Positions 1-9,181 of a stretch of DNA of 64,000 nt are shown in pieces. Source of the stretch: Flammulina velutipes (lineage: Eukaryota; Basidiomycota; Agaricomycetes; Agaricales; Physalacriaceae). Position 1 is the stretch's first letter; every line of letters begins with the position of its first letter. The stretch lies in the NCBI GenBank assembly GCA_011800155.1, contig CM022371.1, positions 2,542,001 to 2,606,000 of the forward strand, written 5' to 3'. The notes below the pieces were generated by a model. The model searched no databases, was not told the DNA's origin, and was given only the letters and a program-made list of their open reading frames with translations. The translations under genes and the position numbers were made by a program.

Positions 1-980
1 CCATGAAGGTGCTCGGATAGATCTTGCAGCTTGGCATGTTCTGCGGGAAGCAGTTGAGGCAAGTACAAGGAGGTGATGTTACAGTGCGAACGAGTGATGA
101 GTGGTGTTACGAGATAGACTTTGGAGAGGACCTTCAAGGATAAAGATGTCAAAGAGGGGAGTGTGAGTTTGGCTGGGAGATATTCCAGCTCGTCCAGAGA
201 AAGATGTTGCACAGTCGTGTTGTGCGCTACCGCGGGATCACGGGAGGGCACAACGCCGGCGCGCACACCTTCAGAGGAATTGATGGCCTTGACAGCCAAA
301 TGGCTGAGGGATTTTGAGGACGAGATCCTTGACGACAAGTAGGAGCTAAAATTGACAGGAAACGGGCTGTTATCCAAGATGCTGGCGCTGAAGTGCGTCA
401 ATTGCTCCCAAGGGAACTCTATTTCGGCGTTTGTATCTGAATAAGTACAGCTGACGGACCGCAGCTGTGGGGCGTTCGAGAAGACGGTACACTTTGTCAT
501 AATTGCTGGGGTAGCGCAGATTTTGACAGTCAAGTCCTGTAGCTCGTCCAAACGCCCTGCTATTGGCTTGAGCATAGGGAATTGCAAAGGGTTAGCCGTA
601 ATGTCAAGTGTTTTCCAACGAGGAGAAGTCGTGAGAAGGTGCGTGACAAGCTTATTGGCTATCGGCAAAGTCCCATGAATTGGCACCTGGACGAGGCTAG
701 GCATCTGCCAAACGATGTTGAGCGGGCCTTCTGGGTATACATCGAGGACTTTGGTCAAGCGTTGCAATGCCCGGATATTTGATGCGTCTTCGTGATGGAC
801 GAGAGGTTCACTGGTCACCAGTGTATCCCATATCGCGGGGGCTCGAAGAGCAGCCCCATGCCAAGTGGAGTTGACCAGCATGATGTTCAACTGGGGAAGT
901 GGGATGTCAGGATCAAGAGAGTATTCAGTGCATGCGTAGGTGAATATAAGCTGGAGAAGCTCTGTCGGAATGCTATCCAT
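1..980 (-). CDS. F-box protein, partial (3' end beyond left edge)
   Basis: One uninterrupted frame runs from an ATG at 978-980 down to base 1, about 326 residues, without a stop, so the C-terminus lies outside the window. The N-terminus reads MDSIPTELLQLIFTYAC, a typical F-box start (the P-x-E-L-L-x-x-I-F pattern). The rest is leucine-rich and repetitive, as in the large agaric family of F-box proteins with LRR-like tails. These are SCF ubiquitin-ligase substrate adaptors; the F-box binds Skp1 and the tail binds an unknown target. There is no intron in the visible part. The substrate cannot be predicted. The family call is firm and the precise identity is not. Confidence 0.8.
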   Translation of the reverse strand, partial: MDSIPTELLQLIFTYACTEYSLDPDIPLPQLNIMLVNSTWHGAALRAPAIWDTLVTSEPLVHHEDASNIRALQRLTKVLDVYPEGPLNIVWQMPSLVQVPIHGTLPIANKLVTHLLTTSPRWKTLDITANPLQFPMLKPIAGRLDELQDLTVKICATPAIMTKCTVFSNAPQLRSVSCTYSDTNAEIEFPWEQLTHFSASILDNSPFPVNFSSYLSSRISSSKSLSHLAVKAINSSEGVRAGVVPSRDPAVAHNTTVQHLSLDELEYLPAKLTLPSLTSLSLKVLSKVYLVTPLITRSHCNITSLYLPQLLPAEHAKLQDLSEHLH

Positions 981-1366
981 TGTCGGCTTCAATGACTATG
1001 CAAACCGTCAACGTTTTCATCCACGACTGTAGAAAGCGACATACCAACCAGTTGGTCAAGGTCGAAGGAAGAGTCGAGGGCCCTGGCGCGACCGGTTCCG
1101 ACTCTTAAAATGTCACGTGTTGAGGGCGGTGCCGACGGACGATGCCACCCTTGGGTGCTACCACGATACGAATAATGCTCCTTCAGTTCTACCGACCACA
1201 AGACAGGGTATATGATTTTGTTACAGTGAATAGGATAAAAACAAAATTGCATGAACAGCGAGAGAAGACGCTTGACTGAGTGTCCGATCCAAATACAAAA
1301 CAGGTGAACGATACATATATAACATAGCTTAACTAGGAGAGGGTCGTAACATTCATAATTATCTAT
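981..1366. other. Intergenic, no gene seen
   Basis: This stretch lies between the start of the F-box gene and the end of the kinesin gene, both on the minus strand. Short open frames here have no family features. It should hold the F-box promoter and the kinesin terminator; I see no clear motif for either. Confidence 0.5.
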
Positions 1367-4300
1367 TCATCGCCATGTCGGTCTCATAGATCGAGTAAAG
1401 CTCGTGTCTGCGCTGGTGTTGCCGTCCATCACAAACGAAGAGTTACCTGTGAAAGAAGTGGAGGATCCAGAACCCGAGCCCGAGCCCGAGCCCAAATTCA
1501 ACACTGGCGGCGCTGGTTTCAACCTGAGAGGTACTCGTGTCGATAAAGAGAGCCGCTTTGACCTCTTCCCGGGACTCTGCAGCACATTCCTTCTCGACCT
1601 CCCCTCCCCGTTCGTTGGAGATAATTGAGGAATCATGCTCGACCGCCGGCGTCCCTTGTCTACTCGCACTGGTCCTATATTCGACCGCCGTCGACTCCTC
1701 ATAGGTGTTGAGCCGACTCTTGGAGCTGTTGAGAGACGACGAGGACTCCCGTGCTTGGCCTTCCCGCTGGACTCTACTCGATGATGTCCACCGTCATCTT
1801 CATCTTGAGAATTGAGAAAACGAGGACCAAGAGGTTGAGATATGCGTCGCCCAAATTCTTCGGCATTCTCATCGTCTTCAGCCAAGCTTCCCAGAGTTGC
1901 AGATTTTCCCTTCGATTTAAGGAAACTAGGATCCAAACGACTTGCTCGTGGCCGCCTGCCAGCCCCGATAGATCCATACGAGGGTCTAGATGGCCCGGAT
2001 GTTGATTGGGATACGGAAATGTTGACGCTATCTTCAGTTTTGTCATCGTCTTCCCAGTCACTTTCTGAACCAGCGCGTGAAGTCGGGCGACCAACCGGAG
2101 TGCTACGACCTTCCGGCGTCTTCTGAGTCGGCGCTGGACTCGCAGGCACGACCTTGACTGGCGGAGGTGGTAACAGTGTACTAGAGCCACCGTCATCCAA
2201 CAGACCTTGTCCTGCCTCATCCTTCCACTGAACGCTCTTAGCGACCTTGGGTGCTCTTCTCTCTTTATCAGACAGCCTACGATATGGCTGAGATGTCAGA
2301 TTGGAACGAGCCGTCCTTCTAGGTGATCGATGAGGGTGTGACAGTGAGGAAGTGTTCCCGTCGTACGGGGCTCCGCGGCGAGTGTATGCGTCTCCATTGG
2401 AGACAGAAGGTCTGGTGGTGGCGGGTCGTCGTGTAAACGACGTGTTGCTGTAGGACTTGTAGGGGTCAAGGGTGGATGATTCGGGCACGGAGTAGCCTTC
2501 CGTAGAATGTCCAACGAGTTTGATAAACGTTTCGTCATTCTTCTCTTTGACTTGAGCCAAAAGTGCCGACACGCTTGCAGCTGTCTGAGGAAGTGCGTCG
2601 GGAGGTGCTCTTTCGAGGACTTTCCCGGCATCACCGACAGTGACGGTGCACCGGCCAAGGATGCCAACAAGGGAGACAACAAGTTGTGCCAAATCCTGGA
2701 CCCCGTCTTTCATCGCCTCCCTCTCTTGCTGGGCCTTCATCGTCTCCGCCTCCGCCTTTCTCATCTGCGCCTCGGCTTTGAGCATTGCTAGAGTACCCTC
2801 GTCGAGTTTCTCCGACTTCCTCTCCGATACGGCCCTCATTGTCGCGTCGAACATAGCCCTGGCGTTGGATGATCTTTGAACTCTGACGGATAACGTCGAG
2901 TCAGGCTTGGTGGCTTTTTCCTCTGGACCAGCCAAAGTCTCCAATAATGCCCGCTCCGCTTGGAGGTCAGGAGACCGCGAAATGTCCTGACTCGCCAGTT
3001 CCGCAAGACGAGAACGAATGGCAGCGAGTTTGATTTTGGCGACAGAGATTTTGCCGGAGCAAGTAGCACCATCGGCGATGGAGTCTCTTGTCTGCTCGCA
3101 CTTCATTCTCATGTCTTCCTGTGTCCTCTCAGCTTCCGCCACAGCCGCAGCCTTCTTCCGGCGCTGAATCTCGTTCTCGGCGTTGTTCTTCCCAGCAATT
3201 TTGCCTTTCAACTCTGCGATCTCCGCGTTGAGACGGTTGATAGCCTCGACATAGCGTCCAACATGTCGATCGACGTTGACCACGTTCCGAGTGACTACCC
3301 TAGTCTTGATTTTGGTAGCACGTTCGGCGTATACGAGAGTGTTGTGGGTGTCATCAAAATGGAGAGAGGTGGGAGCGACGCAGACAATCATGACTGTTTT
3401 GCAATTACCGCCGAGGGAGAATTTGAGAAGCCGCGTAAGTTTGCTGTTGCGGTATGGGACGTGACGAACGGCCCCGCCACTTTCGCAGAGGGCGTTGATG
3501 CAGTTTCCGAGGGCCAAAAGGGATTTGTTGATGTTGGCGCCTTCCACCATCCGCTGGCCCATGTTGGAAGTAGCTGCGGCACGCTCGCTGCCGGCGAGAT
3601 CGATTATAGAGAGAGTGGCGACTGTGCTTTGTTCGGAAATGGAAGCAGTACGCGCAGACTGCGTAACATGGACCTGAAGCACGGCGTGAGAGCGCGAAGA
3701 TGTTTCGTTGGCATGAGTTGGACTCTGCGTGCGCCGTGTGTTTCCAAGAAGGACAATTTGCTTGACTTCGTCTGCAGTCTTTGGTTTGAGTTCGTTTAGA
3801 CCAACGACCTTGACGGTCTTGTCCTCGCGAATCGATAATCCACCACGCGGTATGGGCGTTCCCGCGTCTGCCAGCAGGTCGCGAATTTCCTCGTTGTAAA
3901 TTTCCAGGAAGGTGACAGTGACATCGACGTTGTAGTCGTCTCGCCTGTCATCGATCTGCTGGAAGAGATCTGCCATGGTGAGGTAAATGATTCCTGGATC
4001 CGCCTCTGTCCCGCTTATGGTGTGCGTTTTACCACAGCCAGTAGCCTTTGAAACGGTGAGATGGTGATGAGTAAGATAAAGAGCGACGCACTCCGTAGGC
4101 GAAAACAGTAGCATTGAATCCATCAAGCAGCCCCTTCAGCAACGGCTGGGCAGTTGCCTCATACACATGGTGTTGCCTAGACTCGGAGTCAAAGACTCTG
4201 TCGAACATAAAGCGCCGGTCCTTGTATCGCTTTGTACCAGGAGGCATGAAACCTCGCTCCATGAACGCCTTCGTCTTGTCTTTCTCGTCGGGATCGAATG

Positions 4301-4541
4301 TAAGAATGCGGTCGTCGATAACTTGGACGACCTCGCGTAGTGTTGCAGTATTGGCGACTGATTTTGGCGTTGAAAGCGTTCCATCGCCGCGAATGGTTGT
4401 GTCGTAACATGGTGCTGGAAGACGCTGTCCCTCTTGGGCTGTTGGTGGCCGTACGCGCACTAGGAGCAGGCAATGAGAGATATTGAGCAGAAAATGAAAT
4501 TTAAACGCACCCGCAACGGTTATTGAGCCAGCGGCGACCAT
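1367..4541 (-). CDS. KIP3: Kinesin-8 family motor protein (Kip3-like)
   Basis: Three exons: 4541-4511, 4459-4092 and 4045-1367, giving about 1,025 residues. The motor domain is N-terminal: it starts with ITVAVRVRPPT, has the P-loop FAYGATGCGKTHT, switch I around NETSSRSH and switch II LSIIDLAGSERA. The CGKTHTISG form of the P-loop and the length point to kinesin-8, the plus-end-directed microtubule depolymerases that control spindle length and position. A coiled-coil stretch rich in E/K/A follows the motor. The tail is basic, Ser/Pro-rich and disordered, and near the C-terminus has a short Gly-Ser repeat. The start was chosen because translation begins just before the first motor strand. It is divergent from LCL2, with 153 bases between the start codons. 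Confidence 0.92.
1473..1493. repeat. Hexanucleotide microsatellite in kinesin coding sequence
   Basis: Three and a half copies of CCCGAG on the plus strand. On the minus strand they encode the Gly-Ser repeat near the kinesin C-terminus. The unit is a multiple of three, so length changes would keep the frame. Confidence 0.8.
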
Positions 4542-4694
4542 GGCAAAAAGTAGGTGGTGGTAGAATGAGATCAATCCAAAGTCCAACCGTTGCCGTTGAA
4601 AGCACGTCGGATCACGTGGTCGTGCACGCTGCATTGCTGACGTCACCCATCTGTGCTAATTCCTGATCTATACGTGTCCTGCCCAGTAACCACC

Positions 4695-5080
4695 ATGTCG
4701 CGCGCGTTATCATTCCTTTTCCTTTTCCTTTGCGCTTCTGTGAACGCGCAGTTTGGATTTTTTGACAATATGTTCCACCAACAAGAACGCCACCAACCGT
4801 CTGGTGCATCCCAATGGGCTTCACATCTCGAGAGTGGTGCGTGGAATGTACTACTGTTCGTGCATATTACTCATTCAGCGTAGTCCCTTGCAACCGATAC
4901 CTATGCCCTTCCACTCTGGATTGCGTTAAATCACCAGTGGATTGCCCGTGTCCGTATGTTGAAGACATCAAATGCACAATACCAGACAAGGACAACCGCT
5001 ATAGCGCTACCGTTGTTTGCGCCCGCGGGGAGAATGAATGTGAACAAGTGAAGGCCTTATCGCACCGATGGAGCAAGTAG
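4695..5080 (+). CDS. LCL2: Long chronological lifespan protein 2 (LCL2) homologue, secreted
   Basis: Two exons, 4695-4836 and 4884-5080, with a 47-base intron, encode 112 residues. The N-terminus MSRALSFLFLFLCASVNAQF is a signal peptide ending at an A-x-A-like site. The mature part carries the cysteine-rich LCL2 signature PCNRYLCPSTLDCV followed by PVDCPCPYVEDIKC, with conserved spacing. In yeast, LCL2 is an ER/secretory protein linked to ERAD and lifespan; its biochemical role is not known. An in-frame upstream ATG at 4653 exists, but 4695 puts the signal peptide at the very start. It shares its upstream region with the divergent kinesin gene. Confidence 0.9.
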
Positions 5081-5341
5081 GAGTGCCACGGAGCTCTAGG
5101 CTTTAGTGTATCTACTATTGTAGACGGAAACAAATCGGATGACAGAAACTGTCCGACTCTCAACACTACGGTACAGCTGCTGCCTTGAAACCTCTGAAAT
5201 ACTTCTCCCGAAAGTCTTTGTGCGCAGGTGTGTATTCTCCCTCTATACCCTGCTCTTCGTGCTTGAAAGTTGGTGGTGGGAAACTGTCTGTTGTCTCCTT
5301 TTTTATGGTTACAAGCTATATATTTCCGTCAGCGACGCGCA

Positions 5342-7005
5342 TTAGGTGTTATAGAAATCACCAACTCTTCTTCCCCAGGACCCAAAATCTTGTAGTGAAT
5401 TCGCAATGACCGTCATGCCAGGACAAAGCATGGAATGAATATCGACTTCTTCGTATTCTTCGTTCACAGTTGGGAGGAAGAACACCAATCTGCCGTTGGG
5501 TTTCAGCAAATATCGCGAAAGACACACAAGGTCCGTCGCCAGGCGTGAAAGCTCGTATGGTTTCGTTGGCGGTACATAAGGCTGATCGTCTCTAGACTCG
5601 TCTTTGAGTTTCGGGATTGATTTGCATCGTAACACTCACGGCCTCGGAGATGATCTGTGCTCGTGATACGCCTCTAGTTGAGCTGGCGACATTGCCTGCT
5701 TTCGGCCTAAACGTTTAGCTCCCGCTCGAACGCCATCTATTCGCTATGAGACTTGTGTTTGAGGACGACAGTGGCTACTTACATGGTGGATCCGTTATGA
5801 TAGCATCGAAAAGCTCGCCGCATCTCCAAGGATGGTTGGTGATATCAAACGTGCACAGGTCGACCACTCTGGAGGCAATTCCGTATTGGCTCGCAGCCCG
5901 AAAAACGCCGGGCGTCTGGTCTAACACGAAGTAATAAGATGGATGAGAGGTAAGACATTCCAAGCTGACGTGTTTCCGCACCCTTTCCTCTCATCTGCCT
6001 GCCGTCGATATCAGAACCATACATCAGTGCTCCAAAATATCCTGTGGGCTATGTGACCACACTTTTGGTCAGCCGCGTTTGAATCCCACTGGCAGCAGGA
6101 GCACGCACATATGCCATACTCCCTGTTCCCATGAACGGGTCATACATCAACTTCCCAGGTGCAGCCTAGTCAAGCTAATTAGTATAGAGGAATAGTGAAG
6201 AAACGAGAATCCTACCAGTGTCTGATTAGCCATCAAGAGGGATATCTCTGCCTCCATACTTGTGTTGCCGTAGTAGGCTCGTTTCTTCACGTCGAACATA
6301 GATATCAACGATCGTGCAGAACCTGTGGCCACCTTTCGTCATGATGTAGAAGACCGGGCGAGCGGTATGAGTACTTACTAGTCTTCCAAAGTATACTTGT
6401 TTGAACGTGCCATCTCCTTCGTTTTTTGCTCGGGTTGTACCATGCCGATCATCGTCTATGAGGGATTCGTGAGATGGGCTATAATACTCAAGATGAGGGT
6501 TGGGATAATAACGCACATTCCTCGAAGCAAGCAAGGGTGATCTCTGGATTTTTTAGATCAATTTTGCCCAGAAAAGCCATGTAGGAAAAACTTTCGACGA
6601 CCTCTCGTTGACGTCTTTGGGGTATGGTATGATTGAACGCGGATATAATGAATTTGAAGGTCGTGTCGGGGATGTACTTTTCCCATTTCTGACGATTTTG
6701 TAGGTTTATAGCGTGTAGTTCTTCGTAGGTGCCTGCGTGCCCATAGTATTCGTAGATCGCCCTGCACAGTTGAGCATGAATCTATAAGGTAAACAGGCAG
6801 CTTACTTTATGAGAATGCTGCGCCTAGCCAACAGATGAGCATACTCCTCGCTGTCCAGATGAACAATCATGAATGGTTTTTTGGGGTCTGGATTCTCTTC
6901 AAGAAATGTGATGTCGAATTTATATAATTCCGACAAGGACCTTAGCTCCGGTAGACGAAACTCGTGGTGGGCTTGAGCGAAGAAAAGCAAGTATTGGTTC
7001 GCCAT
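5342..7005 (-). CDS. TRM11: tRNA (guanine-10-N2)-methyltransferase catalytic subunit Trm11
   Basis: Multi-exon minus-strand gene with about nine exons; the first two are 7005-6806 and 6761-6517. The protein starts MANQYLLFFAQAHHEFRLPE, matching the N-terminal NFLD/THUMP region. It then has YFGRLVATGSARSLI, the motif FDVKKRAYYGNTSMEAE, the SAM-binding DPFMGTGSM, and the catalytic DPPYGVRAGAKRLGR, whose codons are split by an intron. With Trm112 it makes N2-methylguanosine at position 10 of tRNA in the cytoplasm. The intron ending at 6456 uses an AG downstream of an earlier in-sequence TAG; only this choice keeps the frame and restores FEEYDD. Its start codon lies 120 bases from the divergent SWIM-domain gene. 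Confidence 0.93.
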
Positions 7006-7124
7006 TGTTGAAGGATGGAAGACGAGGTATAATGACTGTAATTGAATAGAATGCGCCGGCCCGGATTGTCCGTGCTCTTTCTTGGTTGAACCACCATCCC
7101 GCTGTTCAGAATCAATGCCATATA

Positions 7125-7695
7125 ATGTCTGTCTCTGTTCTAGAAGCAACGGAAAGCATTATCGAATCCCTCAGTCCGAAGAACTGTAAATACTGTCGAA
7201 TACTCTACATTTTCCAACTCATACATTCGTGCAGTTATCGATACCCTTGCACTCCTGAAAGTCATATTTCCAGATAATCTACTTCTTGCCGCATTGGATA
7301 TCATCGATAGAGGAAATGGTAACATCTCTTCAGGCCAAAAGGCTTTCTTCTTCGTCTCTAACGCGATCTCTTAGTTACTACCTACGAGACGCCTTGGGGC
7401 TATGTTTACTACGAGGTCACCGGTTCCAGCGGGAAGTACTCTGTAACTCTGGACATGAAGAACTCCCCTACGGCAAACTACTGCTCTTGTCCTGCCTATA
7501 CCTACGCAGTCCTTCTTGCGAAATCTCATGTCATGGCATGCTCAATCTAGCTTGTGATATGTGTCTGTCTGATTTCGCTTACAGTGCAAACATGTATTGG
7601 CAGTCAAACTTGCTAGGCGGCTTTCTGCTGGTACTAAACATCTAATATCACAAGAGGAACTTTTTGCTGAATTGCAATTGAAATTCCGTGTATGA
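7125..7695 (+). CDS. SWS1: SWIM-type zinc finger recombination protein (ZSWIM7/Sws1, Shu complex)
   Basis: Four exons, 7125-7185, 7235-7318, 7375-7535 and 7585-7695, give 138 residues, nearly the same as human ZSWIM7. The SWIM zinc finger CxCx(n)CxH is intact: YCSCPAYTYAVL followed by the second half MCKHVLAVKLA. The segment EVTGSSGKYSV just before it is also family-typical. SWS1 works with Rad51 paralogues in the Shu complex, promoting Rad51 filament formation in homologous recombination. The last intron (7536-7584) appears to begin with GC rather than GT. A GT two codons earlier would delete three residues inside the finger spacing. None of the exons is a long ORF, so simple ORF scans miss this gene. 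Confidence 0.85.
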
Positions 7696-7739
7696 TGCAC
7701 GCTATACAACAGTACGAACTTTGTCCAATCAATAGTAGT

Positions 7740-8369
7740 TTAATGTTGATGATTGTATGGGCATGATGGAATTCTGTTGTGGCGCAAAATGTGAGTGTTT
7801 GTTTCAAGAATGTAGCCATTAGGACCCACCTCGCGAGTGTCGGGGAACGGCCTCCATGTTTCGGGATCTCCCTCCTCACTAGCAATCATATGCGCCTTAA
7901 CACCCAATCCTCCCATTGTAAACATTTCGAATATTATGAACACGCATTGGAGCCGTTGAGTATGCTTGGACACGTGGAGATGGTAGTGTGAATGAAGGAA
8001 CTCCGGCGTGAAATCCCCTCGGTTGGCTGCCAGGACGACGATGGTGGTGATGAGGGCGATACACCAGATGGAGGCGATGATGTAGGCGCATACGGTGACA
8101 GTGGAAAAGTACGTTGGGTTTTCTCCGTCTCTCGGACGCCGAGAGAGTATGAAAACTGTTATGTGGTAGATTAAGGTGATGACGCATGAGGGTGGCGTAA
8201 CCCATAGGGAGAGGACGCCGTAGTCGAGACACGATGCAATGAATATTGTGATGGTGAAGAATATGGATGTGCAGCTGAGGTAGAATAGGGATGCTGGCAT
8301 GGGCAGGGGGGCATCAGGAATCGGATAGTTGAGAGTCAAGGATTTTAGGCGGTCGAGGGAGAAGGACAT
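7740..8369 (-). CDS. Four-span membrane protein, unknown function
   Basis: A single exon of 209 residues from an ATG at 8367-8369. Hydropathy by eye shows four membrane segments: around residues 27-47 (LFYLSCTSIFFTITIFIASC), 50-75, 88-113 and a weaker one near 140-160. The C-terminal 50 residues are hydrophilic and end in a His-rich tail. The arrangement resembles the small MARVEL-like or 4-TM hypothetical proteins common in agarics, but no diagnostic motif is seen and no function is claimed. It is convergent with SWS1 (44 bases apart) and divergent from SF3B6. Confidence 0.7.
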   Translation of the reverse strand: MSFSLDRLKSLTLNYPIPDAPLPMPASLFYLSCTSIFFTITIFIASCLDYGVLSLWVTPPSCVITLIYHITVFILSRRPRDGENPTYFSTVTVCAYIIASIWCIALITTIVVLAANRGDFTPEFLHSHYHLHVSKHTQRLQCVFIIFEMFTMGGLGVKAHMIASEEGDPETWRPFPDTREVGPNGYILETNTHILRHNRIPSCPYNHQH

Positions 8370-8711
8370 GGAGGTGACCCAGCACCTAGATTCATGAGAG
8401 AGGGCGAATAGTGACCAGCACTGTTGGCGCTACCTGTTCACAGGCTCACATTGCTTAAGTATATACACGGGCGTTGCGAAGCACAGCGGGATACCGGCCA
8501 TTGCTGTGCGTTGCAATTCAGTGGCTGATCACTCCGTTACTGGCCGAGGAATAGATACTATACTATGCTCTACTATATTACAGTTCCGGCAAGTTGACAT
8601 CTCTGGACAAATTACTTAGTTCTCGCGTTCGTTCCAGCGGACGAAGGTGAGTGCCTAAAGTGGACGACGATTGCGGCTGACTCATCATAACTTCCTTTCC
8701 TGCCCACTGCC
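8370..8711. other. Divergent intergenic region
   Basis: This region lies between the start codons of the four-span membrane protein (minus) and SF3B6 (plus). No open frame or RNA gene is supported. It must contain both promoters; no strong TATA box stands out. Confidence 0.5.
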
Positions 8712-9181
8712 ATGGCCCTCCCACGCCCAGCAGTAAGTATTCCTGTTTACCTGAAAAATGGGATATTCTGACGCAGAAATCAGTCTAAGCTACCTGCGGG
8801 CGCGAATCGAATACTCTTCGTAAAAAATCTGAGCTACACAATTACTGGAGAGGATTTGTATGACTTATTCGGACGATATGGCTCTATACGCCAAATCCGT
8901 ATGGGAAACGAGCAAAAGTCGAAGGGAACAGCTTTTGTTGTCTTTGAGGATGTTATGGACGTGCGTACACCTCCAGCTCCGACCTAACCAATATTGACGT
9001 TGGTACGCAGGCAAAGAATGCACTCGATCACTTGAATGGTTTCCATCTGCAAGAACGCTACATCGTTGTTCTGTATCATATGCCCGCCAAACAAGACGCT
9101 GCTGCCGCCAAAGCCGATCTGGCGCGCAGAGAAGAAGAACTGGCGCAGTTAAAACAAAGGCACAATATTGGCGATGATTGA
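8712..9181 (+). CDS. SF3B6: Splicing factor 3B subunit 6 (p14), RRM protein
   Basis: Three exons, 8712-8732, 8784-8960 and 9011-9181, encode 122 residues (human 125). One RRM fills the protein: RNP2 is ILFVKNLSY and RNP1 is KGTAFVVFED. The N-terminal PAGANRILFVKNL and the C-terminal helix rich in A/K/E are typical of p14. The protein sits in U2 snRNP with SF3B1 and contacts the branch-point adenosine. Two other RNA-processing genes, FAL1 and SF3A3, lie within 7 kb downstream. Confidence 0.95.

Noticed and set aside
1774..2682. Several alternative frames inside the kinesin tail on both strands
   Set aside because: Shadows of the low-complexity, GC-biased tail; only the frame continuous with the motor domain is meaningful.
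2960..3799. 279-codon open frame on the plus strand
   Set aside because: It lies fully antisense to the kinesin motor domain, whose codons are highly conserved; its own translation has no family features.
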